Of a stretch of 16,348 bases of DNA, positions 6,503 through 13,868 are shown in pieces. The number at the start of each line of letters is the position of its first letter. Position 1 is the stretch's first letter. The DNA comes from JANLSE01 sp038214135 (lineage in GTDB: Bacteria > Chloroflexota > Chloroflexia > Chloroflexales > Roseiflexaceae). The stretch spans positions 1-16,348 of the forward strand of contig JBBQSD010000138.1 of assembly GCA_038214135.1 (NCBI GenBank), in the 5' to 3' direction. A program made the position numbers and the translations under genes. The notes beneath the pieces are model-generated. The model searched no databases, was not told the DNA's origin, and saw only the letters and a list, made by a program, of their open reading frames with translations.

Positions 6503-8272
6503 TTATTTGAGGCGAGCTAATTCTTGTTCGGTAGCGGTTGCTTGATCGGGATTGCCGATCCGTTTGTAGAGATCGATGGCCGTTTGGAAATCGGTCTTGG
6601 CATCGACTCGATTACCCTGTGCAAGATAGACGCGTGCTCGCTCACGGTAGCCATCTGGGTAATCTGGGTTGAGCGCAAATAACTGCTCAAAATCGGCCAG
6701 GGCATCCTTGTACTTCTTCAGCCCGGCGTTGGCACGGCCACTGCAATAGTGGGCTTCAACGAGATCTGGGACGAGTTCAATCGCCTTTGTGCAATCATTG
6801 AGGCTGGCCTGATAGCGTTTGAGATCGATCTGCACCAGGCCACGGCCCGTTAGCCCAAGTGCGAAATCTGGCTTGACCTTCAGGGCTTCGTCAAAATCGG
6901 CGATTGCACCAGGAAAATCCTTCTGTGATTGTTTGAGCGTTGCACGATTATAGTAGGCCTCGATATAATCCGGTTTAAGTTTGATCGCCATATCAAAATC
7001 GGCACGCGCGCCCTTCAGATCGCCTGTGGCGCGCAGGGTAATGCCACGGCGCAGGTGGGATATGGCATCATCCGGATTAAGGCGCAGCGCTTCACCAAAA
7101 TCTTCAATTGCCCCCGCACTATCGTTGAGGCGTGCACGCGCACGCGCACGGTTATGGTAGGCATCGGCATAATCCGGTTTGAGTTCAATCGCCGCAGTAT
7201 AATCATCAGCCGCTGGCTGGTATTCGGCCAGCGCGAAATGAGCCTGCCCACGCTCAAAATAGGCATCGGGCAGCTTGGCAATGGCGAGTGATTCGGTGTA
7301 GGCAGCTATTGCGCCTTTATAATCACTGGCTTGTGCAAGTTGGCGTCCGCGAGCAATCAGATCCTCGGGGCGCGGCGTTGGAGTGCTGGCAATGGTTGGG
7401 CTTGGCGCAGGCGTTGCAGTACTCTCCTCGATCTGTGCTGTCGCTGGGATGGCAGTGGGCGCAGCAGCATTGCGATTGCGCCGATCTAGTTCTGTTGTAA
7501 CCAGATACATAATGAAAGCAATGATAGCAATAAGGGCGATGACGAGAACAATAATCACCAGTGTATCGCGGTCGATCCTCGGCTTGGCCTTGGTGATCGG
7601 AATATCGGGCCGCATGCTGGTATTCGATTTTTGTGCAGGAGCAGGCTTTTCCTGATCGCCACGCCCTAGCCGGATGAAACTTGAGCGCCGTTGTTGGCGC
7701 GGCGGTTCGGATGGTTCTGGTGGTTGTTCGCTCTGCAATAGCGCAAGTGATGGGCGCTCTGATACTGATGGCTGCGCTGCTGGAGTTGGTGGCTGTGATT
7801 CTGGTTGGTTGAGGCGTGTTCGTATTGCTTCAGTTGGTGAAACGACTGGCTGTGGGCGAGTGGCTGGCTGGGCCAATGGATCGTATGGTGTATTCGAACT
7901 AGCTGCGGGTGTTGCGGGCGGTGGTGAGGATCTGGCAACATTGGCGAGCGGATCGTATGGTGTGTTGACCCTTGTGGCTGGTGGGTTTGGTGCTGGTGCT
8001 GCGGCGGAAGTCGGGAGCGCCATCAGGCCACGGCGCGCTGCCATGTTCTGGGGGTTGATCTGGAGCACGCGATCAAGGCAGAAGCGGCGCTGTTCATCGC
8101 TGGCAACTGCACCGGCGAGCCAAAGCCAGGCGCGTTCATTGTTTGGTTCGAGGCGGACTGCTTCGCGGAGGAGCGTGTAGGCTTGCGGCATGTCTCCATT
8201 CTTGAGTGCCGCCGTACCCTGTTCGATCAAGTCGGCAACATTGCCGCGCGACTCAGGTTGTGGATCGCTCAT
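6503..8272 (-). CDS. Membrane-anchored tetratricopeptide repeat protein
   Basis: This 589-residue TPR protein is likely a scaffold for protein-protein contacts at the envelope; no catalytic domain is seen. Residues 11-86 contain one or two TPR-like units (ALKNGDMPQAYTLLREAVRL). Then comes a Pro/Ala/Ser/Gln-rich, presumably disordered segment (about 88-235) that includes NTPYDPLA twice (103-110 and 127-134). One transmembrane helix spans about 238-259. A Thr/Pro/Ala-rich stretch (265-302) leads to about eight consecutive 34-residue TPR units (303-572), most ending in a xAIxLxPDY-like signature. By the positive-inside rule the N-terminal TPR and proline-rich part is probably cytoplasmic and the TPR array external. 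GAGGAA lies eight bases before ATG 8272, supporting the start. It diverges from the isomerase gene and converges with the hydrolase. Partners are unknown. Confidence 0.85.
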   Translation of the reverse strand: MSDPQPESRGNVADLIEQGTAALKNGDMPQAYTLLREAVRLEPNNERAWLWLAGAVASDEQRRFCLDRVLQINPQNMAARRGLMALPTSAAAPAPNPPATRVNTPYDPLANVARSSPPPATPAASSNTPYDPLAQPATRPQPVVSPTEAIRTRLNQPESQPPTPAAQPSVSERPSLALLQSEQPPEPSEPPRQQRRSSFIRLGRGDQEKPAPAQKSNTSMRPDIPITKAKPRIDRDTLVIIVLVIALIAIIAFIMYLVTTELDRRNRNAAAPTAIPATAQIEESTATPAPSPTIASTPTPRPEDLIARGRQLAQASDYKGAIAAYTESLAIAKLPDAYFERGQAHFALAEYQPAADDYTAAIELKPDYADAYHNRARARARLNDSAGAIEDFGEALRLNPDDAISHLRRGITLRATGDLKGARADFDMAIKLKPDYIEAYYNRATLKQSQKDFPGAIADFDEALKVKPDFALGLTGRGLVQIDLKRYQASLNDCTKAIELVPDLVEAHYCSGRANAGLKKYKDALADFEQLFALNPDYPDGYRERARVYLAQGNRVDAKTDFQTAIDLYKRIGNPDQATATEQELARLK

Positions 8273-8333
8273 TCGTTTGGTTCCTCGTATGGCATCGTCC
8301 CGTTGGCAGGGATGCGTGACGTACTGTGCATAA

Positions 8334-8349
8334 TACCATTGGAATGGTA
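8334..8349. promoter_or_regulatory. Palindromic candidate operator in the TPR/isomerase intergenic region
   Basis: TACCATT (8334-8340) and AATGGTA (8343-8349) form a perfect seven-base inverted repeat around GG. It lies about 62 bases before the TPR start codon in a divergent intergenic region and overlaps a leftward TATTAT (8335-8330). Symmetry and position suit a dimeric regulator. No -35 box is convincing, so this is a weak call. Confidence 0.3.
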
Positions 8350-8427
8350 CATTTGGATACGCAGATTATGTGCAGAAACGGCAAGGATGTCGGCAGCCGT
8401 GTTTATGGGGTAATTGGACGAAGCGGC

Positions 8428-8433
8428 TATAAT
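8428..8433 (+). promoter_or_regulatory. Candidate -10 of the isomerase/oxidoreductase unit
   Basis: A perfect TATAAT lies 55 bases before the isomerase ATG. The expected -35 region is G-rich and shows no clear TTGACA match, so the promoter would need an activator or be weak. No better candidate was seen in 8350-8480. Confidence 0.3.
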
Positions 8434-8488
8434 GAACCGACCGGATGGCCCGGCAGGAATGGCAGTGTTGCCAAGAAAAGGAGCCACG

Positions 8489-9397
8489 ATGTCCTCAACA
8501 AACAGTATCAATGTTGGATGCGGCCAGATTACATGGATGCGTTTTTCTGCCCAGGGCGCGGAATGGATCGTACCCGAGGATCAGGTGCTCGTGCAGATTG
8601 CTCAGGCTGGGTATCAGGGTGCGCCAGCTGGGCCTGGTAGGCTCTCACCAGAAGCGACAATAGCGCAATATACCGAGCTTGGCATGCGCCCGGCTCCTGG
8701 TTATTTTAGTGCCGAGTTCTGGCTGCCGGAAAAGCGAGCTGAGATTCTTGAGCAGGCTGCTACATTCGCACGCTTTAGCCATGCTGTTGGCCTGACCGAA
8801 ATGTATGTTGCCACTGGTGGAGGAGCATATCTTACACCGAGCGGTAAAACCCGCAACCAGTTAGCTGGCCAGATCACTGAAGCAGATGGTTTGACAAATG
8901 CTGAGATGCGCCAGTTTGCAGATACACTTGCGGCAGCCTGCGAGATTACTTTGAAAGAAGGGGTGCGCTGCTGTTTTCATAACCATGTTGGCACCGTGAT
9001 TGAGACGCGCTCTGAGTTTGAGCGATTATTGGCGCTGGTTGACCTGAATCTGCTGTTTTTAGGGCCGGATACTGGCCATTTGGCCTGGGCTGGCGATGAT
9101 GCAGCCGCGTTCTGCCACGATTATGCGGCACGGATCAAGACCCTGCATGTGAAGGATATTAATACCGCCGTTGCTATCGAAGGGCGTAGCCAAGGCTGGG
9201 ATTACGGGACTTTTTCCCGGCATGGGATCTGGACGGAGTTGGGCCAGGGGGCAATCGATTTCAAGGCAATCTTTGCCGATCTGCAAGCTGCGGGTTTTGC
9301 AGGCTGGGCGATTGTCGAAACCGATGTGACGCAATTGGCCACGCCATTCGAGAGTGCTGTGGTGAGCCGGGAATATCTGAAGCGTATTGGGATTTAG
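8489..9397 (+). CDS. Sugar phosphate isomerase/epimerase family TIM barrel (IolE-like)
   Basis: This 302-residue protein belongs to the AP-endonuclease-2-like TIM-barrel superfamily, which includes inosose dehydratases and sugar epimerases. Metal and substrate-site signatures are visible: FHNHVGTVIET (163-173), GPDTGHLAWAG (192-202; Asp194, His197), LHVKDI (219-224), GQGAIDFKAIF (252-262) and GWAIVETD (272-279; Glu277). The order and spacing resemble inosose dehydratase IolE (YHxHMGT, DTGH, GxGxxDF, GWxxVE), but the substrate cannot be fixed from sequence alone. The start is set by AAGGAG (8478-8483) five bases before ATG 8489; upstream in-frame ATGs lack this site. The Gfo/Idh/MocA gene follows on the same strand 137 bases later, so the two probably act in one sugar or polyol pathway in the cytoplasm. 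Confidence 0.85.
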   Translation: MSSTNSINVGCGQITWMRFSAQGAEWIVPEDQVLVQIAQAGYQGAPAGPGRLSPEATIAQYTELGMRPAPGYFSAEFWLPEKRAEILEQAATFARFSHAVGLTEMYVATGGGAYLTPSGKTRNQLAGQITEADGLTNAEMRQFADTLAAACEITLKEGVRCCFHNHVGTVIETRSEFERLLALVDLNLLFLGPDTGHLAWAGDDAAAFCHDYAARIKTLHVKDINTAVAIEGRSQGWDYGTFSRHGIWTELGQGAIDFKAIFADLQAAGFAGWAIVETDVTQLATPFESAVVSREYLKRIGI

Positions 9398-9399
9398 CT

Positions 9400-9427
9400 G
9401 GAGTCAGGAGCCAGGAGTCAGGAGTCA
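9400..9427 (+). repeat. Four tandem heptanucleotide repeats (STRR-like)
   Basis: Starting three bases after the isomerase stop codon there are four head-to-tail units: GGAGTCA, GGAGCCA, GGAGTCA, GGAGTCA. Inverted copies appear near the other end of the same gap (TGACTCC at 9502-9508). This resembles short tandemly repeated repetitive sequences known from cyanobacteria and seen in other filamentous bacteria. Confidence 0.85.
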
Positions 9428-9511
9428 GAATGTTGCTGGATTACACGTGTTGGCTTTCGAGTGCAGAGCGTTTCAATGAAGGCATTCTGAATTCAGGCTT
9501 CTGACTCCTGA
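9418..9511. repeat. Inverted repeat pair enclosing the isomerase/oxidoreductase gap
   Basis: A 13-base arm at 9418-9430 (TCAGGAGTCAGAA) is the exact reverse complement of 9499-9511. Between them lie 68 bases with no open reading frame of note. The unit has the look of a small non-coding insertion (MITE-like) or a structured mRNA spacer between two cotranscribed genes. It leaves the next gene's ribosome binding site (9523-9527) intact. Confidence 0.6.
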
Positions 9512-9534
9512 ATACTATTGAAAGAGGTTCCTCC

Positions 9535-10563
9535 ATGTACAAGGTTGGAATTATCGGGTGTGGCAAACCATGGCGTGCAGAGGGCGCAACTGGCTTTGGG
9601 ATGTCGCATGCACACGCGGAAGGGTATAAGGCATCGCCGGATTGCCAGATTGTGGCGCTGGCCGATATCAGCGAGGAGAATGCGCTGGCGTTTCAGGAGC
9701 GCCATGGTGGTGATCGGATCTATACCAATTATCACGAGATGCTCAAACAGGAACAGCTCGATATCGTCAGCATCAGCACGTGGCCGCATCTGCACGCCGA
9801 AATGGTGATCGCAGCAGCGGAGGCGGGCGTCAAGGCCATTCATTGCGAGAAGCCAATGGCCCCAACCTATGGCGAATCACGCCGGATGGTTGAGATCTGT
9901 GAGCAGCATGGCTGCCAACTCACCTTCAACCACCAGCGGCGCTTTGGGGCACCATTCCGCGAGGCCAAGCGCCTGCTCAAGGAAGGGGCGATTGGCCAAC
10001 TTGTGCGGCTGGAAGGCACCACCGGTAATCTGTTTGACTGGGGCACCCACTGGTTTGATATGCTGTTCTTCTATAACGATGAGACACCAGCCGAATGGGT
10101 GATTGGTCAGATCGACCTGCGTGGCACAGAGAAGGTCTTTGGTGTGCCAATTGAAGGCCATGGGTTGTGTCACTTTCGCTTCCAGAATGGTGTCGATGGG
10201 CTGATGATCACTGGTTTCGGTGCCAATGCTACACTGACGAATCGGTTGATTGGCACAGAGGGCACGATTGAGGTTGGCCATAGTGCCGAGGTGCCATTGC
10301 GCTATTGGGGCAAGGGTATGAGCGATTGGCAGATCGTCGATGTTCCAGAAGGCCTGCACCCAATCGATGCGGTCAAGCGTGGGGTTTTGGATCTTGTTGA
10401 TGCGCTGAAAACTGGCCGCGAGCCAGAATTAGCAGGCCGCCGAGCATTGCGAACCACCGAGGTAATCTTTGCGACCTATGAATCCAGCCGACGCCGGGCG
10501 CGCGTTGATCTGCCGCTCGATATTGACGACTCGCCCTTGATTGCGATGTTACAGCAGGCGTAA
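9535..10563 (+). CDS. Gfo/Idh/MocA family NAD(P)-dependent oxidoreductase
   Basis: This 342-residue sugar or cyclitol dehydrogenase-like enzyme has an N-terminal Rossmann fold starting MYKVGIIGCGKPWR, with an extended loop before SHAHAEGY, then ALADISEENA. The family cofactor/substrate motif HCEKPMAPT places Glu105-Lys106-Pro107 where expected. The C-terminal alpha/beta domain carries DWGTHWFDM (His172, Asp175), equivalent to the catalytic H-x-x-x-D region. Length is normal for the family. AGAGG (9523-9527) lies seven bases before ATG 9535. It follows the IolE-like isomerase gene, a common pairing in inositol and unusual-sugar catabolism where the oxidoreductase makes the keto substrate. The actual substrate is unknown. 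No transporter or regulator gene is next to the pair. Confidence 0.9.
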   Translation: MYKVGIIGCGKPWRAEGATGFGMSHAHAEGYKASPDCQIVALADISEENALAFQERHGGDRIYTNYHEMLKQEQLDIVSISTWPHLHAEMVIAAAEAGVKAIHCEKPMAPTYGESRRMVEICEQHGCQLTFNHQRRFGAPFREAKRLLKEGAIGQLVRLEGTTGNLFDWGTHWFDMLFFYNDETPAEWVIGQIDLRGTEKVFGVPIEGHGLCHFRFQNGVDGLMITGFGANATLTNRLIGTEGTIEVGHSAEVPLRYWGKGMSDWQIVDVPEGLHPIDAVKRGVLDLVDALKTGREPELAGRRALRTTEVIFATYESSRRRARVDLPLDIDDSPLIAMLQQA

Positions 10564-10628
10564 CGACGAATACGAGAGAACACGGGAACAAATTGTGATC
10601 GTTTAGCCGAGTGTACCAATCGTATGCC

Positions 10629-10691
10629 ATGCTGAGCAATGCGAAGCATCTCGCTTTCTGATTCGACGAGATCCTTCGCTGCGCTCAGGAT
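10629..10691. repeat. Imperfect 25-bp inverted repeat, widespread intergenic type
   Basis: Arms 10629-10653 and 10667-10691 match at 20 of 25 positions around a 13-base loop. The right arm, CGAGATCCTTCGCTGCGCTC followed by AGGAT, matches a short intergenic repeat motif that I recall from many unrelated bacterial genomes. Dispersal in this genome is not testable from one window. Confidence 0.7.
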
Positions 10692-10776
10692 GACATAAAC
10701 TCGTGGTCTCTGTGCGCTTTAGTACTCCGTAAACTACGTTTTCCGGTATTTCGCACCGTATTGCCCTCACCCCCGG

Positions 10777-10801
10777 CCCCTCTCCCAGAACGGGAGCGGG
10801 G
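10777..10801. repeat. C/G-rich hairpin within a dispersed-type repeat block
   Basis: Arms 10777-10786 and 10792-10801 pair at nine of ten positions around AGAAC. It lies in a block beginning CCCTCACCCCCGGCCCCTCT, another motif that I recall as a common intergenic repeat. It could act as a transcription end for either flanking gene, but no T-tract follows on either strand. Confidence 0.5.
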
Positions 10802-10910
10802 AGCGAGCCAGGATGCGGAAGAATACCCGATTATTTAATTTCCGGAGTATTTAGTATGTGCTCTATGTTCTCCCGTTCCTCTATCGGCTATCCGTTATTG
10901 GCTCTGCCCG

Positions 10911-11633
10911 TCAGCCGAGACGCACGCCATAATCGCGGGCGGCATAATCGTACATAACATCGGCGAAGGGTGTGCCATCGCGGAACCCACGATACTGCGC
11001 CTTAACCTCAGAGAGCTGGATCATGAACCGAACATCCCCGAATGTGACATGCCCATAGAGTGAAAAACGTTCCTCACGCTCAAGCATGGTAAATTCTGAA
11101 GCGAAATCAGGGAAGTTGCGCCGGACGTGGCCATAGGCAGCCTCTAGATTATCCACAACGAACCCGATATGGTGAATACGTGATGGTAGCCCATCGGAGA
11201 GTGGTGCGCCGGGCTTGGCATCAAACAGAAAGATGGCAGTATTACCGGTTGTCACAACGGTCAGGTGGTCATCATCGCGCACAAGCTTCATGTTGAGCCC
11301 TTCGCTGAAAAATGCTCGCGCTGTTGCTCGATCGGTGGTGGCTAGTGCCAGATGATCAAAGCCATAGTTCGTCCATTCGCCAGCCTGTTCGCGCAGTGGA
11401 ATCGCATCGACCTGAAAGTGCAGATCGCCATAGTGATCGGCAATCTCGCCCAGAAACATATCCGGGTAGATCAGGGTTCCATCGCTCCGGGTGACACGTA
11501 GGCGGTGGGCATACAGGATTGCATGGGGCAGCAATTGATCCATCGCCTGATGGACGATCTTGGTTCGTGGCAGGATACCGCTGTAGCGCTCGCTGCCAAC
11601 CTCGAAGATGACTGTGATATTCTGCTCGCTCAT
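10911..11633 (-). CDS. VOC superfamily (glyoxalase/dioxygenase-fold) protein
   Basis: This 240-residue cytoplasmic protein has an N-terminal region (1-88) of no recognised family and then a VOC module (about 90-210). The module starts YGFDHLALATTDRATARAFF (His94), with SRIHHIGFVVDNLEAAY (His154/155) beginning the second beta-alpha-beta-beta-beta unit and FMIQLSE (Glu209) near its end. The spacing of His, His and Glu is right for a metal site as in glyoxalase I or extradiol-type enzymes. The reaction is unknown. The start is ATG 11633, with GGGAG six bases upstream; the ATG overlaps the stop of the preceding gene as ATGA, so translation is probably coupled. A longer in-frame extension to 11783 lies entirely inside the upstream gene and is rejected. 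Confidence 0.85.
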   Translation of the reverse strand: MSEQNITVIFEVGSERYSGILPRTKIVHQAMDQLLPHAILYAHRLRVTRSDGTLIYPDMFLGEIADHYGDLHFQVDAIPLREQAGEWTNYGFDHLALATTDRATARAFFSEGLNMKLVRDDDHLTVVTTGNTAIFLFDAKPGAPLSDGLPSRIHHIGFVVDNLEAAYGHVRRNFPDFASEFTMLEREERFSLYGHVTFGDVRFMIQLSEVKAQYRGFRDGTPFADVMYDYAARDYGVRLG

Positions 11634-13858
11634 GAGTTTCTCCCAGATATTCGTAGAATACCCCATATCGACAGCGCAATAATTGTGATCAGGCAGATTA
11701 AGTATGGCACAACAAATGGGCTGCCAAGGTTGCGGATCTGATCGGCGAAATGGCTGCCGAGTAAGAATTTTGGCACATCCCACAATGGGAGCGCATTGCG
11801 GCTGAGTACGAATTCGGCAAATGGCCGCTGTTCGAGATCGATGGCGCGGAATGGAATCAGGCTATGGTCGAGACGTACCAATAGCATCAGAATCCAGCCG
11901 CCCATCAGCATCGTAAGAACGACAGGTAATGCTGCCTGTCGGCGATGGAGTGCATCATAGAGCAAGCCCAGCCCAATCGCACACCATGGTGCCAGCAGAG
12001 TCATACGCCGCAGGCCAAATCCGCCACTGCCGTGCCAATCTGGGATAGTGGAGTTATACCAGAAGTAGAGTGCAAACGCCAGCATCAGGCATCCGCACAG
12101 CCAGGGCGCAGGTCGCCAGAGTAGCGCCAGACCGACAATCCCCAAAAAGAGCGCTGGCGTCCAGAACAGCAGGCCATATGGCTGGCCGATCAGCATAGTC
12201 AGAATACGCGATGCGCCAGGGGTGGCAAAGCCATTGCCCTGTGGTATCGTTACTGGTGAGCCATAGATGATCTGCCAGGCGATCATCTGCGGGCTAAAGA
12301 TCACGAGTGCTATAACTGCTGCAGCAGTGCTGCCAAGAATGAGCTGTTTGATCGTGTGCATCCGCCATTCGGTTGGGCCACGCAACGCGGCCACAAGGAT
12401 GCGGGCAAATGTGAGCAGCGCGAGGATTAACGCGAGACCACTGACCCAATAGGTCTGGATCATTGCGCCTGCCGCAATACCCAACATCACCCAGCGCAGC
12501 ATGCTTGGTTGTTCTTCGAGCCGTAGCCAGGCCAACACAAACAGCGATGCGAGCATCGCGGCAAGTGCATGGGCATAACAACCCCAACGTGTCATGTAAT
12601 ACAGAATATTGGAACCAAACACAAGGCTAATGATCGCTAGTGTTGCGATTGGTGGCGCAACCCAACGGCGGCTGATTCGGTAGCAGATCAGCATGGTTGC
12701 CAACCCGGCCAATGCGCTCGTCAGATCCGTCATCACGATATATGGTTGATCATAGCCATTTGGCTGCCATGGCCCACCCAGGGCATAGCTAGCAAGAACT
12801 AGCACATGGGCAATGCCAAACCCTGGTGCCCACCAGAATGCTGGTCCAACCGACCACGGATTGGCGAGATAACCTGTCTTCAGTGTTGGCACATCGCCTG
12901 GTTTGTAGACGGGCAACAGCGCGTCATATTCATTATCGAAATGCAGATCGCCATCGATTGCGAGTGAGCGCAGATAGACATAATACCCAACCCCATCCGA
13001 ACGCATGGAAGGGCTAAAAGTGAATGCGAGAGCCAGCACAAACGTGAGAACGATCCAATAGTGTGCGCGTTGGTCGTCGTCTGGGCGTAGCTGTGGGAAG
13101 TGCCGTAGCAGCCGGAGCAACACAAGTGCAAGGCCAATGGTGATGGTGATGCAGAGTGCATATTCGGCCAGTAATAGGCCCATATTAGGAAAGAGGATTG
13201 TTCCTAGGGAGAGGATGGCAAGCACAAGCAATGGCGTGCTGATGCACAGGAGAATGGACAATCGGCGGGATTGTGTGCTGCGTAGGCCAAGTAATCCACT
13301 GAGCAGCAGCGTCAGTGGGAGTAATGGCATCTGCCACAATTCTGCAACAATGCCATTCCATGGAGTAGTGGACAAACCGTTGAGTGCTGCGGCAGTGAAT
13401 ACCAGGCCCAATTCGCGGCGTGTATCGCCAGGGAATCGCTCGCTCGCAAGGTTAATCAGCAGATCGCCGCTCGCCTGATTGGCTGGCACCAACAATCGAT
13501 AACGGCGCTGTTCAGGCGCGATAGGAAAGGCTCCCAGTGGTGTCGCACTGGCTTGTAAAGCAAGGTGTTGGGAGAAACCCGGCACGCTTGGAGCGATCAG
13601 ATGCAGCGTTAGGATTGCAGGTTGTGGAATGGCCCAGAAGCGCAATTGGACAGTAGGCCGCGACCAACGAAAGGGCCGGTTGCCCAGAAAGGCGCTCTGC
13701 TCACGTTCCTGGAAGTTGCTAACGGCTCCATCATCAAGCGCACCGCCAATCACAACCTGCTGATCGATGCGTTGCTGAAACTGCCAGATGGCTCCAATGA
13801 TGATGGTGAATGCTAGTGCCAATGACGCAATCAGAGTTGCAACGGTTGGTCGCATCAT
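11630..13858 (-). CDS. Polytopic membrane protein, GT-C/ArnT-PMT-like glycosyltransferase candidate
   Basis: This protein of about 742 residues has roughly a dozen transmembrane helices. One N-terminal helix (8-25) is followed by an external beta-rich domain (about 35-155), then helices from about 178 onward. After the helix ending TFSPS comes SMRSDGVGYYVYLRSLAIDG (Asp288), the acidic, aromatic first-loop pattern typical of GT-C enzymes that use lipid-linked sugar donors. YLANPWSVGPAFWWAPGFG (330-348) resembles a second external loop. Donor and acceptor are unknown. The start is uncertain. ATG 13858 leaves a ten-base gap after sqdB but has no clear ribosome binding site; ATG 13912 (plus 18 basic residues) would overlap sqdB by 44 bases. 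It lies between sqdB and the VOC gene on the same strand, with an ATGA overlap to the latter. A specific role in glycolipid or cell-wall glycosylation is inference. Confidence 0.75.
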   Translation of the reverse strand: MMRPTVATLIASLALAFTIIIGAIWQFQQRIDQQVVIGGALDDGAVSNFQEREQSAFLGNRPFRWSRPTVQLRFWAIPQPAILTLHLIAPSVPGFSQHLALQASATPLGAFPIAPEQRRYRLLVPANQASGDLLINLASERFPGDTRRELGLVFTAAALNGLSTTPWNGIVAELWQMPLLPLTLLLSGLLGLRSTQSRRLSILLCISTPLLVLAILSLGTILFPNMGLLLAEYALCITITIGLALVLLRLLRHFPQLRPDDDQRAHYWIVLTFVLALAFTFSPSMRSDGVGYYVYLRSLAIDGDLHFDNEYDALLPVYKPGDVPTLKTGYLANPWSVGPAFWWAPGFGIAHVLVLASYALGGPWQPNGYDQPYIVMTDLTSALAGLATMLICYRISRRWVAPPIATLAIISLVFGSNILYYMTRWGCYAHALAAMLASLFVLAWLRLEEQPSMLRWVMLGIAAGAMIQTYWVSGLALILALLTFARILVAALRGPTEWRMHTIKQLILGSTAAAVIALVIFSPQMIAWQIIYGSPVTIPQGNGFATPGASRILTMLIGQPYGLLFWTPALFLGIVGLALLWRPAPWLCGCLMLAFALYFWYNSTIPDWHGSGGFGLRRMTLLAPWCAIGLGLLYDALHRRQAALPVVLTMLMGGWILMLLVRLDHSLIPFRAIDLEQRPFAEFVLSRNALPLWDVPKFLLGSHFADQIRNLGSPFVVPYLICLITIIALSIWGILRISGRNS

Positions 13859-13868
13859 TGGCTTTTTG

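Larger units (their letters stand above)
10564..10910. other. Repeat-rich intergenic region between convergent genes
   Basis: These 347 bases hold no credible gene. Three repeat-like pieces can be seen: an imperfect inverted repeat at 10629-10691, a C-rich/G-rich block with a hairpin at 10777-10801, and short related flanks (around 10718-10733 and 10839-10856) in inverted orientation around that block. The region separates the end of the oxidoreductase gene from the end of the leftward VOC gene, where insertions are tolerated. Confidence 0.7.

Noticed and set aside
8269..8511. Leftward 80-codon open frame in the TPR/isomerase gap
   Set aside because: It runs across the promoter region and the start of the isomerase gene, has no good ribosome binding site, and resembles no family.
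9400..9427. Possible CRISPR-like array
   Set aside because: Units are seven bases, contiguous and without spacers, so this is a tandem heptamer repeat. No cas genes are present.
11634..11783. N-terminal extension of the VOC protein by 50 codons
   Set aside because: It lies inside the membrane protein gene in another frame and has Cys/Pro-rich unrelated sequence. The downstream ATG has a ribosome binding site and an ATGA overlap.
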